This document shows, in pieces, positions 1-7,582 of a stretch of 64,000 nt of DNA. Numbering within the stretch: the first letter of the stretch is position 1; each line of letters begins with the position of its first letter. The DNA comes from Allomuricauda sp. GTDB lineage: Bacteria > Bacteroidota > Bacteroidia > Flavobacteriales > Flavobacteriaceae. The DNA is taken from the NCBI RefSeq assembly GCF_028280385.1, contig NZ_JANQLX010000005.1, forward strand, positions 1 through 64,000. Reading direction: 5' to 3'. The notes under the pieces are model-generated. The model did not search any database and was not told where the DNA came from. It worked only from the letters and a program-made list of their open reading frames with translations. The translations under genes and the position numbers were made by a program.

Positions 1-94
1 AATAACCAATAACCAATAACCAATAACCAATAACCAATAACCAATAACCAATAACCAATAACCAATAACCAATAACCAATAACCAATAACCAAT
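1..94. repeat. Heptamer tandem repeat (AATAACC)n
   Basis: Thirteen perfect copies of AATAACC plus a partial copy run from the window edge to base 94, so the array may be longer to the left. It lies downstream of the 3' end of the protease-like gene on the minus strand. It contains no gene. Heptamer arrays occur between genes here and again at 47024. Confidence 0.97.
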
Positions 95-121
95 TAACGG
101 TGAAGGTTTTCAGATAATTGA

Positions 122-565
122 TTACGGCTTTTTCAAAAACAAACATTTTTTGTCATAATCGATAACGGCTTTACCCTTTTTTAGGATATCGGCCCCGATA
201 ATGCCATCAACGGGTAGGGAATTATGGGAAGTAAGCGCTTCGTTGACGTGGACCAGATCAAACAAGACAATTTGCTGTTTTTTTCTTGACCAATCGCCAA
301 TCTGGATTTTGTTCTTGGAAGAGACCAAAGTTTCCATTTCTGTGGCACCGGCCCCCGCTGCCTTTACATCAGAGACTTCGGATATCATTTTGAACACCTC
401 AATTTTGTCCATGCCTACACAAGTGTTTGAGGCACCTGTGTCCAGAATAAAACGCCCGGATACCCCATTGATCTTGGCAGAAATCTCAAAATGGTTGGTT
501 TCCGTCAGCACCAATGGGATGCGGATATACTTTTTGGATTTCAGGAATTTTTTGAGGGATTTCAT
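122..565 (-). CDS. Retropepsin-like aspartic protease family protein
   Basis: This is a single-domain protein of 147 residues. It has the aspartic-protease active-site motif ILDTGAS (Asp about residue 42) after two beta-strand-like segments, and the C-terminal hydrophobic-hydrophobic-Gly element IIGADIL near residue 120. Retropepsins work as homodimers, each subunit giving one DTG. The short length and single DTG fit this. There is no signal peptide, only a basic N-terminus, so a cytoplasmic location is inferred. The chosen start is ATG at 565; a TTG two codons upstream (571) is possible. The gene is divergent from tatD. Substrate is unknown; the family assignment is good but activity is not proven. 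Confidence 0.8.
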   Translation of the reverse strand: MKSLKKFLKSKKYIRIPLVLTETNHFEISAKINGVSGRFILDTGASNTCVGMDKIEVFKMISEVSDVKAAGAGATEMETLVSSKNKIQIGDWSRKKQQIVLFDLVHVNEALTSHNSLPVDGIIGADILKKGKAVIDYDKKCLFLKKP

Positions 566-590
566 CTCCAATTTTTCTTAAAGATAAACC

Positions 591-598
591 TATTTTTG
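591..598 (+). promoter_or_regulatory. Possible -7 box for tatD
   Basis: TATTTTTG matches the Bacteroidetes -7 consensus TAnnTTTG but sits only 4 bases before the tatD ATG and has no TTG 17-19 bases upstream. If real, the transcript would be nearly leaderless. Confidence 0.25.
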
Positions 599-602
599 CT
601 TT

Positions 603-1370
603 ATGATCATTACGGATACCCATACCCATTTATATAGCGAGGCTTTTGATAACGATCGGGATAATGTCGTCCAAAAAGCCATTGATCTTGGCGTGGAACG
701 CTTTTTTGTCCCGGCCATAGATTCAACCTATACCCAATCCATGATTGCATTGGAACAGCGCTTTCCAGAACATGTTTTTTTGATGATGGGCCTCCATCCC
801 ACCCATGTAAAGGAAAACTTCAAGGATGAGTTGGCGCATGTGGAAGAAATGTTATCCCAGCGAAAGTTTTATGCGGTAGGTGAAATCGGCATCGACCTGT
901 ACTGGGACAAATCGTTTTTGAGGCAGCAGCAGGAAGCCTTCATCCATCAGATACGGCTGGCCAAAAGGCATCAACTCCCCATTGTGATCCATTCTAGGGA
1001 ATCCTTTGATGAAATATTTGAGATTCTGGAGCAAGAAAAGGATGCATCCCTTTTTGGTATATTTCATTGCTTTGCCGGTACTTTGGACCAAGCGCAAAGG
1101 GCCATTTCATTCAATATGAAATTGGGTATCGGGGGCGTGGCCACCTTCAAGAATGGCAAAATTGACCAGTTTCTGGACCAAATAGATCTGAAACACATTG
1201 TGCTGGAAACGGATTCACCTTACCTGGCGCCTGTACCTTACAGGGGAAAGCGCAACGAGAGTTCATACATCATCAATGTGTTGGACAAACTAACCCAAAT
1301 CTATGGCAAGGACCGGGAAACCATAGCTGGGATCACCACTGAAAATTCAAAGGAAGTTTTTGGGATTTAA
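603..1370 (+). CDS. tatD: TatD family hydrolase (metal-dependent DNase)
   Basis: This 255-residue protein has the normal length of a TatD-family TIM-barrel metal-dependent hydrolase. Visible metal-site motifs are DTHTHL at residues 5-10, EIGID, HSR, HCF and the C-terminal ETDSPYLAP. TatD proteins are cytoplasmic, and characterised members are 3'-5' exonucleases linked to repair of oxidative DNA damage; the exact substrate here is not shown. The ATG at 603 gives an N-terminus that begins directly at the metal-binding strand, as in homologues. The asparaginase gene follows after 11 bases, so the two are probably cotranscribed. Confidence 0.93.
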   Translation: MIITDTHTHLYSEAFDNDRDNVVQKAIDLGVERFFVPAIDSTYTQSMIALEQRFPEHVFLMMGLHPTHVKENFKDELAHVEEMLSQRKFYAVGEIGIDLYWDKSFLRQQQEAFIHQIRLAKRHQLPIVIHSRESFDEIFEILEQEKDASLFGIFHCFAGTLDQAQRAISFNMKLGIGGVATFKNGKIDQFLDQIDLKHIVLETDSPYLAPVPYRGKRNESSYIINVLDKLTQIYGKDRETIAGITTENSKEVFGI

Positions 1371-1381
1371 AAACAAAAAAG

Positions 1382-2407
1382 ATGAAAGCTAAAATTCTGT
1401 TGATCTATACAGGGGGTACCATTGGAATGGTAAAGGACTACGAAACCGGGGCCTTAAAGGCGTTCGATTTTGACGAACTGGTGGGCAATATACCGGAATT
1501 GAACCAGCTGGACTGTGAAATTGCCGGACTTTCATTTGAGCATCCCATAGATTCATCCAATATGAATCCGACGTACTGGTCCAAAGTAGCCGGAATGATC
1601 TCGGACAACTACAATGTCTATGATGGATTTGTAGTACTGCACGGAAGTGATACCATGAGTTATTCCGCCTCAGCGTTGAGCTTTATGCTGGAAAATCTAT
1701 CCAAACCGGTAATATTTACAGGGTCCCAGTTGCCCATTGGAGATTTGCGCACCGATGCCAAGGAGAACCTGATCACCTCCATTCAGATTGCAGCCCTTAA
1801 GCAAAAGGGGAAACCGGTAATTCAGGAAGTGGGCCTATATTTTGAATATAAATTGTATCGGGGAAACAGGACCACCAAGATCAATGCTGAGCACTTTGAG
1901 GCCTTTGCCTCCCTGAACTATCCGCCTTTGGTGGAATCAGGGGTGCACCTCAATGTGAACCACTCCTATTTATGGAAACCAGCCCAAAAGAAAAAAGCAT
2001 TTAAGGTGCATCAGCAGATGGATTCCAATGTTGCCGTGCTCAAATTGTTTCCGGGACTTAATCAACAAGTATTGAAATCTGTTCTTGCCATAGACGGTTT
2101 GCGGGCTTTGATCTTGGAGACCTATGGTGCGGGAAACGCACCTATGGATTCTTGGTTCTTGGAAGAATTGGGAAGGGCGGTAAGACAAGGATTACATATT
2201 ATCAATGTAACACAATGCTCCGGGGGAGCAGTGGCCATGGGGCATTATGAGACCAGCGAAAAACTCAGGGAACTACAATTGATCAGTGGAAGGGACATTA
2301 CCACCGAAGCGGCGGTAACCAAGGCCATGTACCTGTTGGGCAATGGTATTTCCAACAAATTGTTCAAGACTATTTTTGAGACTCCGTTACGCGGTGAAAT
2401 GCTCTAA
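1382..2407 (+). CDS. ansA: Type I (cytoplasmic) L-asparaginase
   Basis: The 341-residue protein belongs to the bacterial type I asparaginases, which hydrolyse L-asparagine to aspartate and ammonia. The first catalytic threonine motif YTGGTIGM lies at residues 9-16 and the second, HGSDTM, at about residues 86-91; the conserved lysine motif DAKENL is also present. There is no signal peptide, which separates it from periplasmic type II enzymes. It follows tatD by 11 bases and probably shares its transcript. Unlike the glycosylasparaginase at 35354, it acts on free asparagine. Confidence 0.93.
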   Translation: MKAKILLIYTGGTIGMVKDYETGALKAFDFDELVGNIPELNQLDCEIAGLSFEHPIDSSNMNPTYWSKVAGMISDNYNVYDGFVVLHGSDTMSYSASALSFMLENLSKPVIFTGSQLPIGDLRTDAKENLITSIQIAALKQKGKPVIQEVGLYFEYKLYRGNRTTKINAEHFEAFASLNYPPLVESGVHLNVNHSYLWKPAQKKKAFKVHQQMDSNVAVLKLFPGLNQQVLKSVLAIDGLRALILETYGAGNAPMDSWFLEELGRAVRQGLHIINVTQCSGGAVAMGHYETSEKLRELQLISGRDITTEAAVTKAMYLLGNGISNKLFKTIFETPLRGEML

Positions 2408-2475
2408 AATTAACGGCGTAAATTTCGATAAATAATTATTTTTTCGTTTATTGCCCGACCTAACTAAGATTAAAC

Positions 2476-2563
2476 AGAGAGGTGGCCGAGTGGTCGAAGG
2501 CGCACGCCTGGAAAGTGTGTATACACCAAAAGTGTATCGAGGGTTCGAATCCCTTCCTCTCTG
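2476..2563 (+). tRNA. tRNA-Ser (anticodon GGA)
   Basis: A full class II cloverleaf is visible. The acceptor stem AGAGAGG (2476-2482) pairs with CCTCTCT (2556-2562), the D arm contains TGGCCGAGTGGTC, the anticodon stem is CACGC/GTGTG with GGA at 2510-2512, the variable arm is long as in serine tRNAs, and the T loop is GGTTCGAATCC. The discriminator is G at 2563. The 3' CCA is not encoded. Confidence 0.97.
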
Positions 2564-2641
2564 CTAGGTATTTTAATTTTTTGGTATTAAAATTTTTATA
2601 TCTTTAACATTATTAACTAACTAAATTTAAGTTTTAGAAAA

Positions 2642-3376
2642 ATGAAAAAATTATCCTTTACTCTGGCTGCTGCCGGAATGTTTGTTATGGGAACTACAAC
2701 TGCATCTGCGGCCTTGTTTCAAGATGAAGCTGCGGCCGAAGCCAGCAAAGGTTTTACCCAAGTACTAAAAGAACAATTTATCCAAGGGGGACCTGCTTTT
2801 ATGGGTATCGTACTTTTATGTTTGATCTTGGGATTGGCGGTTGCGATTGAAAGAATAATTTATTTGAACCTTGCAAGTACCAATACTTCCAAGCTCAAAC
2901 AACAAGTTGAGGATGCCTTGGCTTCCGGAGGTGTGGAAGCGGCCAAAGAAGTGTGCCGAAACACCAAAGGTCCTGTTGCTTCCATCTTCTACCAAGGATT
3001 GGATAGAGCGGGAGAAGGTTTGGAATCTGCTGAAAAGGCCGTGGTTGCCTACGGTGGGGTTCAAATGGGACAATTGGAGAAAAACGTTTCCTGGTTGTCT
3101 TTGTTCATCGCCATTGCGCCCATGCTAGGGTTCATGGGTACGGTAATCGGTATGATTCAGGCCTTCCAGAAAATTGCCGCTGTTGGTAACTTGAGTGCGT
3201 CATTGATCGCTGGTGATATCCAGGTAGCACTTTTGACAACGGTATTTGGTTTGATCACTGCGATTATCCTTCAAATTTTCTACAACTATATCATTGCAAA
3301 AATCGATAGTATCGTAAATGACATGGAAGATTCCTCCATATCCCTGATTGATATGTTGGCTGCCCACAAAAAATAA
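2642..3376 (+). CDS. MotA/TolQ/ExbB proton channel family protein
   Basis: This 244-residue inner-membrane protein is an ExbB/TolQ-type component of a proton-driven motor that energises TonB- or Tol-like transport across the envelope. After a signal-like N-terminus (cleavage possible after ASA near residue 24) come one membrane segment at about 50-72, a cytoplasmic loop, and two more at about 150-172 and 190-215 in the usual channel-forming arrangement (PMLGFMGTVIGM). The following genes encode a small membrane protein and ExbD partners, confirming the role. Upstream, TTTG at 2580 and TATCTTTA at 2599 resemble a promoter, but the spacer is only 15. Confidence 0.93.
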   Translation: MKKLSFTLAAAGMFVMGTTTASAALFQDEAAAEASKGFTQVLKEQFIQGGPAFMGIVLLCLILGLAVAIERIIYLNLASTNTSKLKQQVEDALASGGVEAAKEVCRNTKGPVASIFYQGLDRAGEGLESAEKAVVAYGGVQMGQLEKNVSWLSLFIAIAPMLGFMGTVIGMIQAFQKIAAVGNLSASLIAGDIQVALLTTVFGLITAIILQIFYNYIIAKIDSIVNDMEDSSISLIDMLAAHKK

Positions 3377-3402
3377 TTACGAACCAAAAACTATCGGGAA
3401 TC

Positions 3403-3840
3403 ATGAATAAGATTATAAAATTTGCACTTATAGCCATCGGACTAATTGCTGCGGTCCTATGGTTCTCGTTGCCCTCAGGTGACGATCCTGATGCCATCAA
3501 CAGTGGTTCCATGAACTTTATGTTCGTGATCATGTACATCCTTTTGGCCATTGCTGTTGTAGCATCAGTATTTTTCGGGTTGAAAAAATTGTTTTCCACA
3601 CCCGGAAGTCTAAAAAAAGCACTGTTTTCCATTGGAGGTCTGGCCATTGTAGTGGCTGTTTCCTATGGACTTTCTTCTGGTAACGCCGAAGTTGTTGAGG
3701 CCATGTCCGGAAGGGGAATTGAGACCACTGAAAGTACGGTAAAGACCATTGGAATGGGCTTGAACGTATTTTTTATCCTTACCCTAGTTGCCGTTGTATT
3801 GATGGTATTCCCTGGGTTGAAGAAAATGTTTGTTAAGTAA
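3403..3840 (+). CDS. Small integral membrane protein in the ExbB-ExbD operon
   Basis: I do not recognise a named family for this 145-residue protein. It has four likely membrane segments at about residues 7-20, 38-60, 72-92 and 118-140, joined by short loops; the last two are separated by a soluble stretch containing ESTVKT. It sits 26 bases after the ExbB-type gene and 11 before the first ExbD gene, so it is almost certainly cotranscribed and may belong to the same envelope complex. It has no Asp in a membrane segment like that of ExbD. Its function is unknown. Confidence 0.8.
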   Translation: MNKIIKFALIAIGLIAAVLWFSLPSGDDPDAINSGSMNFMFVIMYILLAIAVVASVFFGLKKLFSTPGSLKKALFSIGGLAIVVAVSYGLSSGNAEVVEAMSGRGIETTESTVKTIGMGLNVFFILTLVAVVLMVFPGLKKMFVK

Positions 3841-3851
3841 AAAACAAAGTT

Positions 3852-4457
3852 ATGCCTAGAAGAAAAGGAGCACCGGAAGTTAACGCCGGTTCCATGGCTG
3901 ACATAGCTTTCCTTCTTCTTATCTTTTTCTTGGTTACCACAACCATTGAAACAGATGCGGGATTGGATCGTATGTTGCCACCAATGGAGCCGCCAGAGGA
4001 AGATGTGGTTATTAAGCAAAAGAACATTTTTACTGTGAATATCAATAAAAATGGTCAGTTGTTGGTAGAAGACGAATTGATGCAGCTCAAGGATTTGAGA
4101 AAAGCTGCGATAGCTTTTCTGGAAAATGGCGCGGATGGTACCTGCAACTACTGTCAAGGTAGAAAGGACCCAGCCTCTTCAGACAATCCGTCCAAAGCGA
4201 TCATCTCATTGAAGAACGATAGGGAAACCAAATACAGTACCTACATTACCGTTCAAAATGAGCTGGTAGGAGCGTATAATGATTTAAGAGACCGCGAGGC
4301 CCAACGCATTTTTGGTCGGGACTTTACCGAAATGGAAGCGGAATACCTTAATCCAGAAACAGCTTCAAGCATTCGTGACGATTTAAAAGATAAGGTTAAG
4401 CGTGTTCAGGATATGTTTCCACAGAAACTTTCCGAGGCAGAAACAACCAGTAACTAA
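3852..4457 (+). CDS. ExbD/TolR family protein, long form, copy 1
   Basis: The 201-residue protein has one N-terminal membrane segment with the essential proton-carrying Asp (SMADIAFLLLIFFLV, residues 14-28) and a periplasmic domain. That domain is longer than the usual ExbD (about 140 residues overall) and has a charged helical C-terminus. A CNYC motif (Cys98, Cys101) lies in the periplasmic part and recurs in copy 2 at 5114. Twelve bases separate it from the short ExbD at 4470. Because two different ExbD types are cotranscribed, a hetero-dimer inside the ExbB pentamer is a reasonable inference. Confidence 0.92.
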   Translation: MPRRKGAPEVNAGSMADIAFLLLIFFLVTTTIETDAGLDRMLPPMEPPEEDVVIKQKNIFTVNINKNGQLLVEDELMQLKDLRKAAIAFLENGADGTCNYCQGRKDPASSDNPSKAIISLKNDRETKYSTYITVQNELVGAYNDLRDREAQRIFGRDFTEMEAEYLNPETASSIRDDLKDKVKRVQDMFPQKLSEAETTSN

Positions 4458-4469
4458 AGTTTAGAGAAT

Positions 4470-4952
4470 ATGGCAAAGTTTGCAAAAAAGAAAGATGGGG
4501 ATTTGCCAGCGGTATCAACCGCTTCATTACCCGATATCGTCTTCATGTTGCTGTTTTTCTTTATGACGGTGACCACAATGAAAGACAGTTCGTTGTTGGT
4601 GGAAAACACGCTTCCAAACGCTTCTGAAATCAAGAAACTGGAGAAAAAGGACAGGGTTATCTACATTTATGTCGGAAAACCAACCCAAGAGTACCAAAAA
4701 GTATTTGGTACGGAGCCTAAGATCCAGCTGAACGATAAGTTTGCCAATGTTGACGAAGTAGGTTCGTACATTTTGGCAGAGCGTGCTAAAAAACCGCAGG
4801 AATTACAGAACGTATTGACTACTGCATTAAAGGTGGATAAAGATGCCAACATGGGTCTTATCGCCGATATTAAACAGGAATTGAGAAAAGTAAATGCCTT
4901 GAAGGTCAACTATACGACCTACGAAGGAAATGCTTTTAACAACCTGCAGTAG
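4470..4952 (+). CDS. ExbD/TolR family protein, short form, copy 1
   Basis: This 160-residue ExbD-type protein has the membrane segment with catalytic Asp in the motif SLPDIVFMLLFFFM (residues about 19-32), followed by a periplasmic domain with ExbD-like alternating strands and helices. It differs from its upstream neighbour in length and sequence but closely matches the second short copy at 5746. The operon ends with a strong terminator directly downstream at 4974. It should couple proton flow through the ExbB-type channel to an energiser protein; no tonB gene lies in the window, so the partner is unknown. Confidence 0.92.
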   Translation: MAKFAKKKDGDLPAVSTASLPDIVFMLLFFFMTVTTMKDSSLLVENTLPNASEIKKLEKKDRVIYIYVGKPTQEYQKVFGTEPKIQLNDKFANVDEVGSYILAERAKKPQELQNVLTTALKVDKDANMGLIADIKQELRKVNALKVNYTTYEGNAFNNLQ

Positions 4953-4973
4953 CCAATAACTTAGATTTAGTGG

Positions 4974-5010
4974 AAAACGCTTCAGTGTACAAACATTGAA
5001 GCGTTTTTTT
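4974..5010 (+). terminator. Rho-independent terminator after first ExbD pair
   Basis: AAAACGCTTCA (4974-4984) pairs perfectly with TGAAGCGTTTT, closing a 12-base loop, and runs into a T tract ending at 5010. It divides the two ExbD pairs into separate or attenuated transcripts. Confidence 0.9.
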
Positions 5011-5113
5011 ATGCCTTTCCATTTATAGATACTCTTGTTTTTGGAATAGTTGTTGTGATGGTTTATTGGTGCATGTACGCATCAAATCCAAAGTCCAACT
5101 AAACATTTAAATT

Positions 5114-5734
5114 ATGGCCAGAAACAACGAAATCCCGGAGGTAAATGCCGGGTCAATGGCAGATATTGCATTTTTGCTATTGATATTCTTCTTGGTTACA
5201 GCCACGATCCAGACCGATATGGGCCTGGACCGTAAACTACCTTCCAAAGAACCTGCTCCACCCGCCACGTTTAAAGAGCGAAATGTATTCAGGATAGTCC
5301 TTAACAAAAACGATGAACTTATGGTGGAAGGAAACCTGATGTCCATTAAAAACCTCAGGTCTGCAGCTATAGCATTCTTGGATAATGGTGGGTTCGACCA
5401 GAATATGGAAGGTCACTGTTCGTATTGTAAGGGTGCCATGGACCCTGAGGCATCGGATAACCCTGAAAAGGCAATCATTTCATTGAATAGTGATAGGGAA
5501 GCCACCTATGGGATGTATGTAATGGTACAAAACGAATTGACGGCAGCCTACAATGAACTTAGAAATAGGGAAGCACAACGATTGTTCCAAAGGGATTACG
5601 TGGAAATGGAGAAGGAATATTTTGCGCCAGAAACACCTGCCCAAGACAAAATAGAACTAAAAGAGCGCATCACGGAGATCAGGAATCTGTTTCCCATGAA
5701 ATTATCCGAAGCAGAAACCAAACAAATCCAATAA
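5114..5734 (+). CDS. ExbD/TolR family protein, long form, copy 2
   Basis: The 206-residue protein is a clear paralogue of the long ExbD at 3852. Both share the EVNAGSMADIAFLLLIFFLV membrane motif with its Asp, the block AIISLxxDRE in the periplasmic domain, and an ending LSEAET. A CSYC motif (Cys102, Cys105) occupies the same place as CNYC in copy 1. It starts a second ExbD pair 103 bases after the terminator, with no ExbB gene of its own, so it must use the upstream channel or another one elsewhere. I see no convincing promoter in the 103-base gap. Confidence 0.92.
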   Translation: MARNNEIPEVNAGSMADIAFLLLIFFLVTATIQTDMGLDRKLPSKEPAPPATFKERNVFRIVLNKNDELMVEGNLMSIKNLRSAAIAFLDNGGFDQNMEGHCSYCKGAMDPEASDNPEKAIISLNSDREATYGMYVMVQNELTAAYNELRNREAQRLFQRDYVEMEKEYFAPETPAQDKIELKERITEIRNLFPMKLSEAETKQIQ

Positions 5735-5745
5735 AACAAGATAAG

Positions 5746-6225
5746 ATGGGAAAAGTAAGAAAAAGTAAAAATCGGGTACCGGCTATTTCAACAGCGTCCT
5801 TGCCAGATATAGTATTTATGTTGTTGTTCTTTTTTATGACGGTGACCACCATTAAGGACAGTCCCTTGTTAGTGGAAAATGAATTGCCATTGGCGGATCA
5901 AATCAAAAAGTTGGAGAAAAAAGATCGTGTAATCGAGATTTATGTGGGTAAACCCGCGCAGGAATATACAAAAGTGCTAGGGTCAGAGCCCAAGATCCAA
6001 TTGGATCAAAAATTGGCCTATGTTGAAGACGTGGCACCATATGTCTTGGCAGAACTTGCCAAAAAACCGGATGCCATCAGAAATTTGGTCACTGTTTCCC
6101 TAAAAGTGGACAAAAATGTGGGTGTGGGAATAGTGCAGGATATCAAGGAAGAATTACGCAAGGTGAACCTGCTTAAGGTGAATTACACTACCTATGATGG
6201 TAACGCATTGGCCCAAATGAAATAG
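5746..6225 (+). CDS. ExbD/TolR family protein, short form, copy 2
   Basis: This 159-residue protein is the paralogue of the short ExbD at 4470, with the same SLPDIVFMLLFFFM membrane motif, the blocks KKLEKKDRVI and YVGKP, and the ending KVNYTTYxGNA. It lies 11 bases after its long partner, repeating the spacing of the first pair (12 bases). The pair therefore seems to have arisen by duplication of a two-gene unit. A terminator follows at 6242. Confidence 0.92.
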   Translation: MGKVRKSKNRVPAISTASLPDIVFMLLFFFMTVTTIKDSPLLVENELPLADQIKKLEKKDRVIEIYVGKPAQEYTKVLGSEPKIQLDQKLAYVEDVAPYVLAELAKKPDAIRNLVTVSLKVDKNVGVGIVQDIKEELRKVNLLKVNYTTYDGNALAQMK

Positions 6226-6241
6226 AGTGCACAACTTCCGT

Positions 6242-6279
6242 AAAAAACAATCCAAATGCGTATTTTGGATTGTTTTTTT
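6242..6279 (+). terminator. Rho-independent terminator after second ExbD pair
   Basis: AAAAAACAATCCAAA (6242-6256) pairs with TTTGGATTGTTTTTT (6264-6278) around a 7-base loop, leaving a T-rich 3' side. It lies only 13 bases before the next gene's ATG. Confidence 0.88.
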
Positions 6280-6292
6280 ATGTAATCGATTT

Positions 6293-6985
6293 ATGAAAAA
6301 CTACTTTGTAGCATCTTTGGTGGTTTTCAGTTGTCTCCTTTCTTCAAAGGCATGGACGCAGACCAATGAAACGGTTGATAACAGATATCTAGAGGATCAG
6401 TTCTATATCGGATTGGGATTCAATTTTCTGCTAGACCGACCCATGGATGTGGTTCAAAGAAGTCTTTCCTATAATTTACAAGCTGGTTTTATCAAGGATA
6501 TTCCGTTGAATTCTAGACGAAACTTTGGACTCGGACTGGGAGTTGGATATGCCACCAATTCTTATTATTCCAACATAAAGGCCACTAAGCAGGATGAGGG
6601 CATCACGTATGAGGTGGTCAGTACCAGGGATATTGCCCGTAGCAAATTGGAGACCCACGCCATTGAATTTCCACTAGAGCTTAGATGGCGAACATCCACA
6701 CCGGAAGATTATAAGTTTTGGCGGATTTATGTTGGGGCCAAGTTGGCATACGCCTTTTCAACAAGATCTAGATTGGTAATGGAAGAGGAACCAACGGTGG
6801 CATTTTCGAACAATGATATTGAAGATTGGCAATATGGGCTTACTTTAAGTTTTGGATACAATACCTGGAACATTAGGGCCTATTACGCCTTAAATCCATT
6901 GATGAAGGAAGGTACCCAGATTGAAGGGGCAGATCCCATAAATATGAAAGTACTGCGCATTGGCGTGGTCTTTTATATTTTATAG
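6293..6985 (+). CDS. Outer-membrane beta-barrel protein (PorT-like)
   Basis: The 230-residue protein starts with a signal peptide (MKNYFVASLVVFSC to about AWTQ) and continues with alternating hydrophobic/polar strands (FYIGLGFNF, FGLGLGVGYA, YGLTLSFGYN, VLRIGVVFYIL), ending in an aromatic/aliphatic strand typical of small outer-membrane barrels. It resembles the PorT-like family that often follows such loci in flavobacteria, but I do not claim it is the secretion-system protein PorT/SprT. The ATG at 6293 was chosen because upstream in-frame starts lie inside the terminator and would displace the signal peptide. Its last bases overlap the convergent gene at 6980. Confidence 0.78.
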   Translation: MKNYFVASLVVFSCLLSSKAWTQTNETVDNRYLEDQFYIGLGFNFLLDRPMDVVQRSLSYNLQAGFIKDIPLNSRRNFGLGLGVGYATNSYYSNIKATKQDEGITYEVVSTRDIARSKLETHAIEFPLELRWRTSTPEDYKFWRIYVGAKLAYAFSTRSRLVMEEEPTVAFSNNDIEDWQYGLTLSFGYNTWNIRAYYALNPLMKEGTQIEGADPINMKVLRIGVVFYIL

Positions 6986-7582
6986 CCAGTATTTTAGAAT
7001 AAGTAGTTGGGAACCCACCCCAACGATAAATCCTATTAAGAGTTCCGCTTTACTGTGCGCCTTCAGATACAACCTGGACGTGGCCACCAAACCCGTTAGG
7101 AGGATAAAAAGACTGATTCCCAATGTGATGTTCTTCTCAAAATGAATGCTGAGTCCGATCATAAACATCAGCAAGCTTCCCATACCCAATAGGTGCATAC
7201 TCGTCTTGAACTTAAGGAACAACAAAATCAGTGCGGCACCCGTGGCGGTCAAAAGGCCGGTAAAATAAAAGAACAGCTCGTTGACGTAGTTGTTGGGAAT
7301 CACCTTGTACAAGATCATAAGAAAGAGCACGCAGCTAATGTACAAGGGGTATTTTCGTTCATTTAGGGTGGGCAAGAATATGGAGTGGATGACTCCTAAA
7401 TTTTTGAGGATAAGAAAAAAGATGATCGGTATGATCACGGTCAATATGAAAATGGGAAGAATATTTCCACTTTGCACCTCTAAACTGCTATAGGGAGTAA
7501 GTTTAAAGAACATTAAGGTGCCACCAATTGGAATAAAGAGCGGGTGGAAGACATAGGAAACAATGTTCAGGAAATGGTGCAT
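6980..7582 (-). CDS. Integral membrane protein of unknown function
   Basis: This 200-residue protein is almost entirely hydrophobic, with about six membrane segments (near residues 8-27, 42-60, 80-97, 103-122, 132-148 and 150-165), a short basic stretch KAHSK, and a final segment. Such proteins are sometimes labelled PAP2-like in flavobacteria, but I see none of the PAP2 phosphatase signatures, so no activity is proposed. Its ATG overlaps the rpoN stop (TGATG), suggesting translational coupling. The 3' ends of this gene and the beta-barrel gene overlap by 6 bases. Confidence 0.72.
   Translation of the reverse strand: MHHFLNIVSYVFHPLFIPIGGTLMFFKLTPYSSLEVQSGNILPIFILTVIIPIIFFLILKNLGVIHSIFLPTLNERKYPLYISCVLFLMILYKVIPNNYVNELFFYFTGLLTATGAALILLFLKFKTSMHLLGMGSLLMFMIGLSIHFEKNITLGISLFILLTGLVATSRLYLKAHSKAELLIGFIVGVGSQLLILKYWL

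Noticed and set aside
6227..6292. Longer start for the beta-barrel gene at 6227
   Set aside because: The segment is the terminator of the ExbD operon and would put a non-signal sequence in front of the signal peptide.
6293..6985. Naming the beta-barrel protein PorT/SprT of the type IX secretion system
   Set aside because: Only general small-barrel features are seen; specific PorT sequence features were not recognised.
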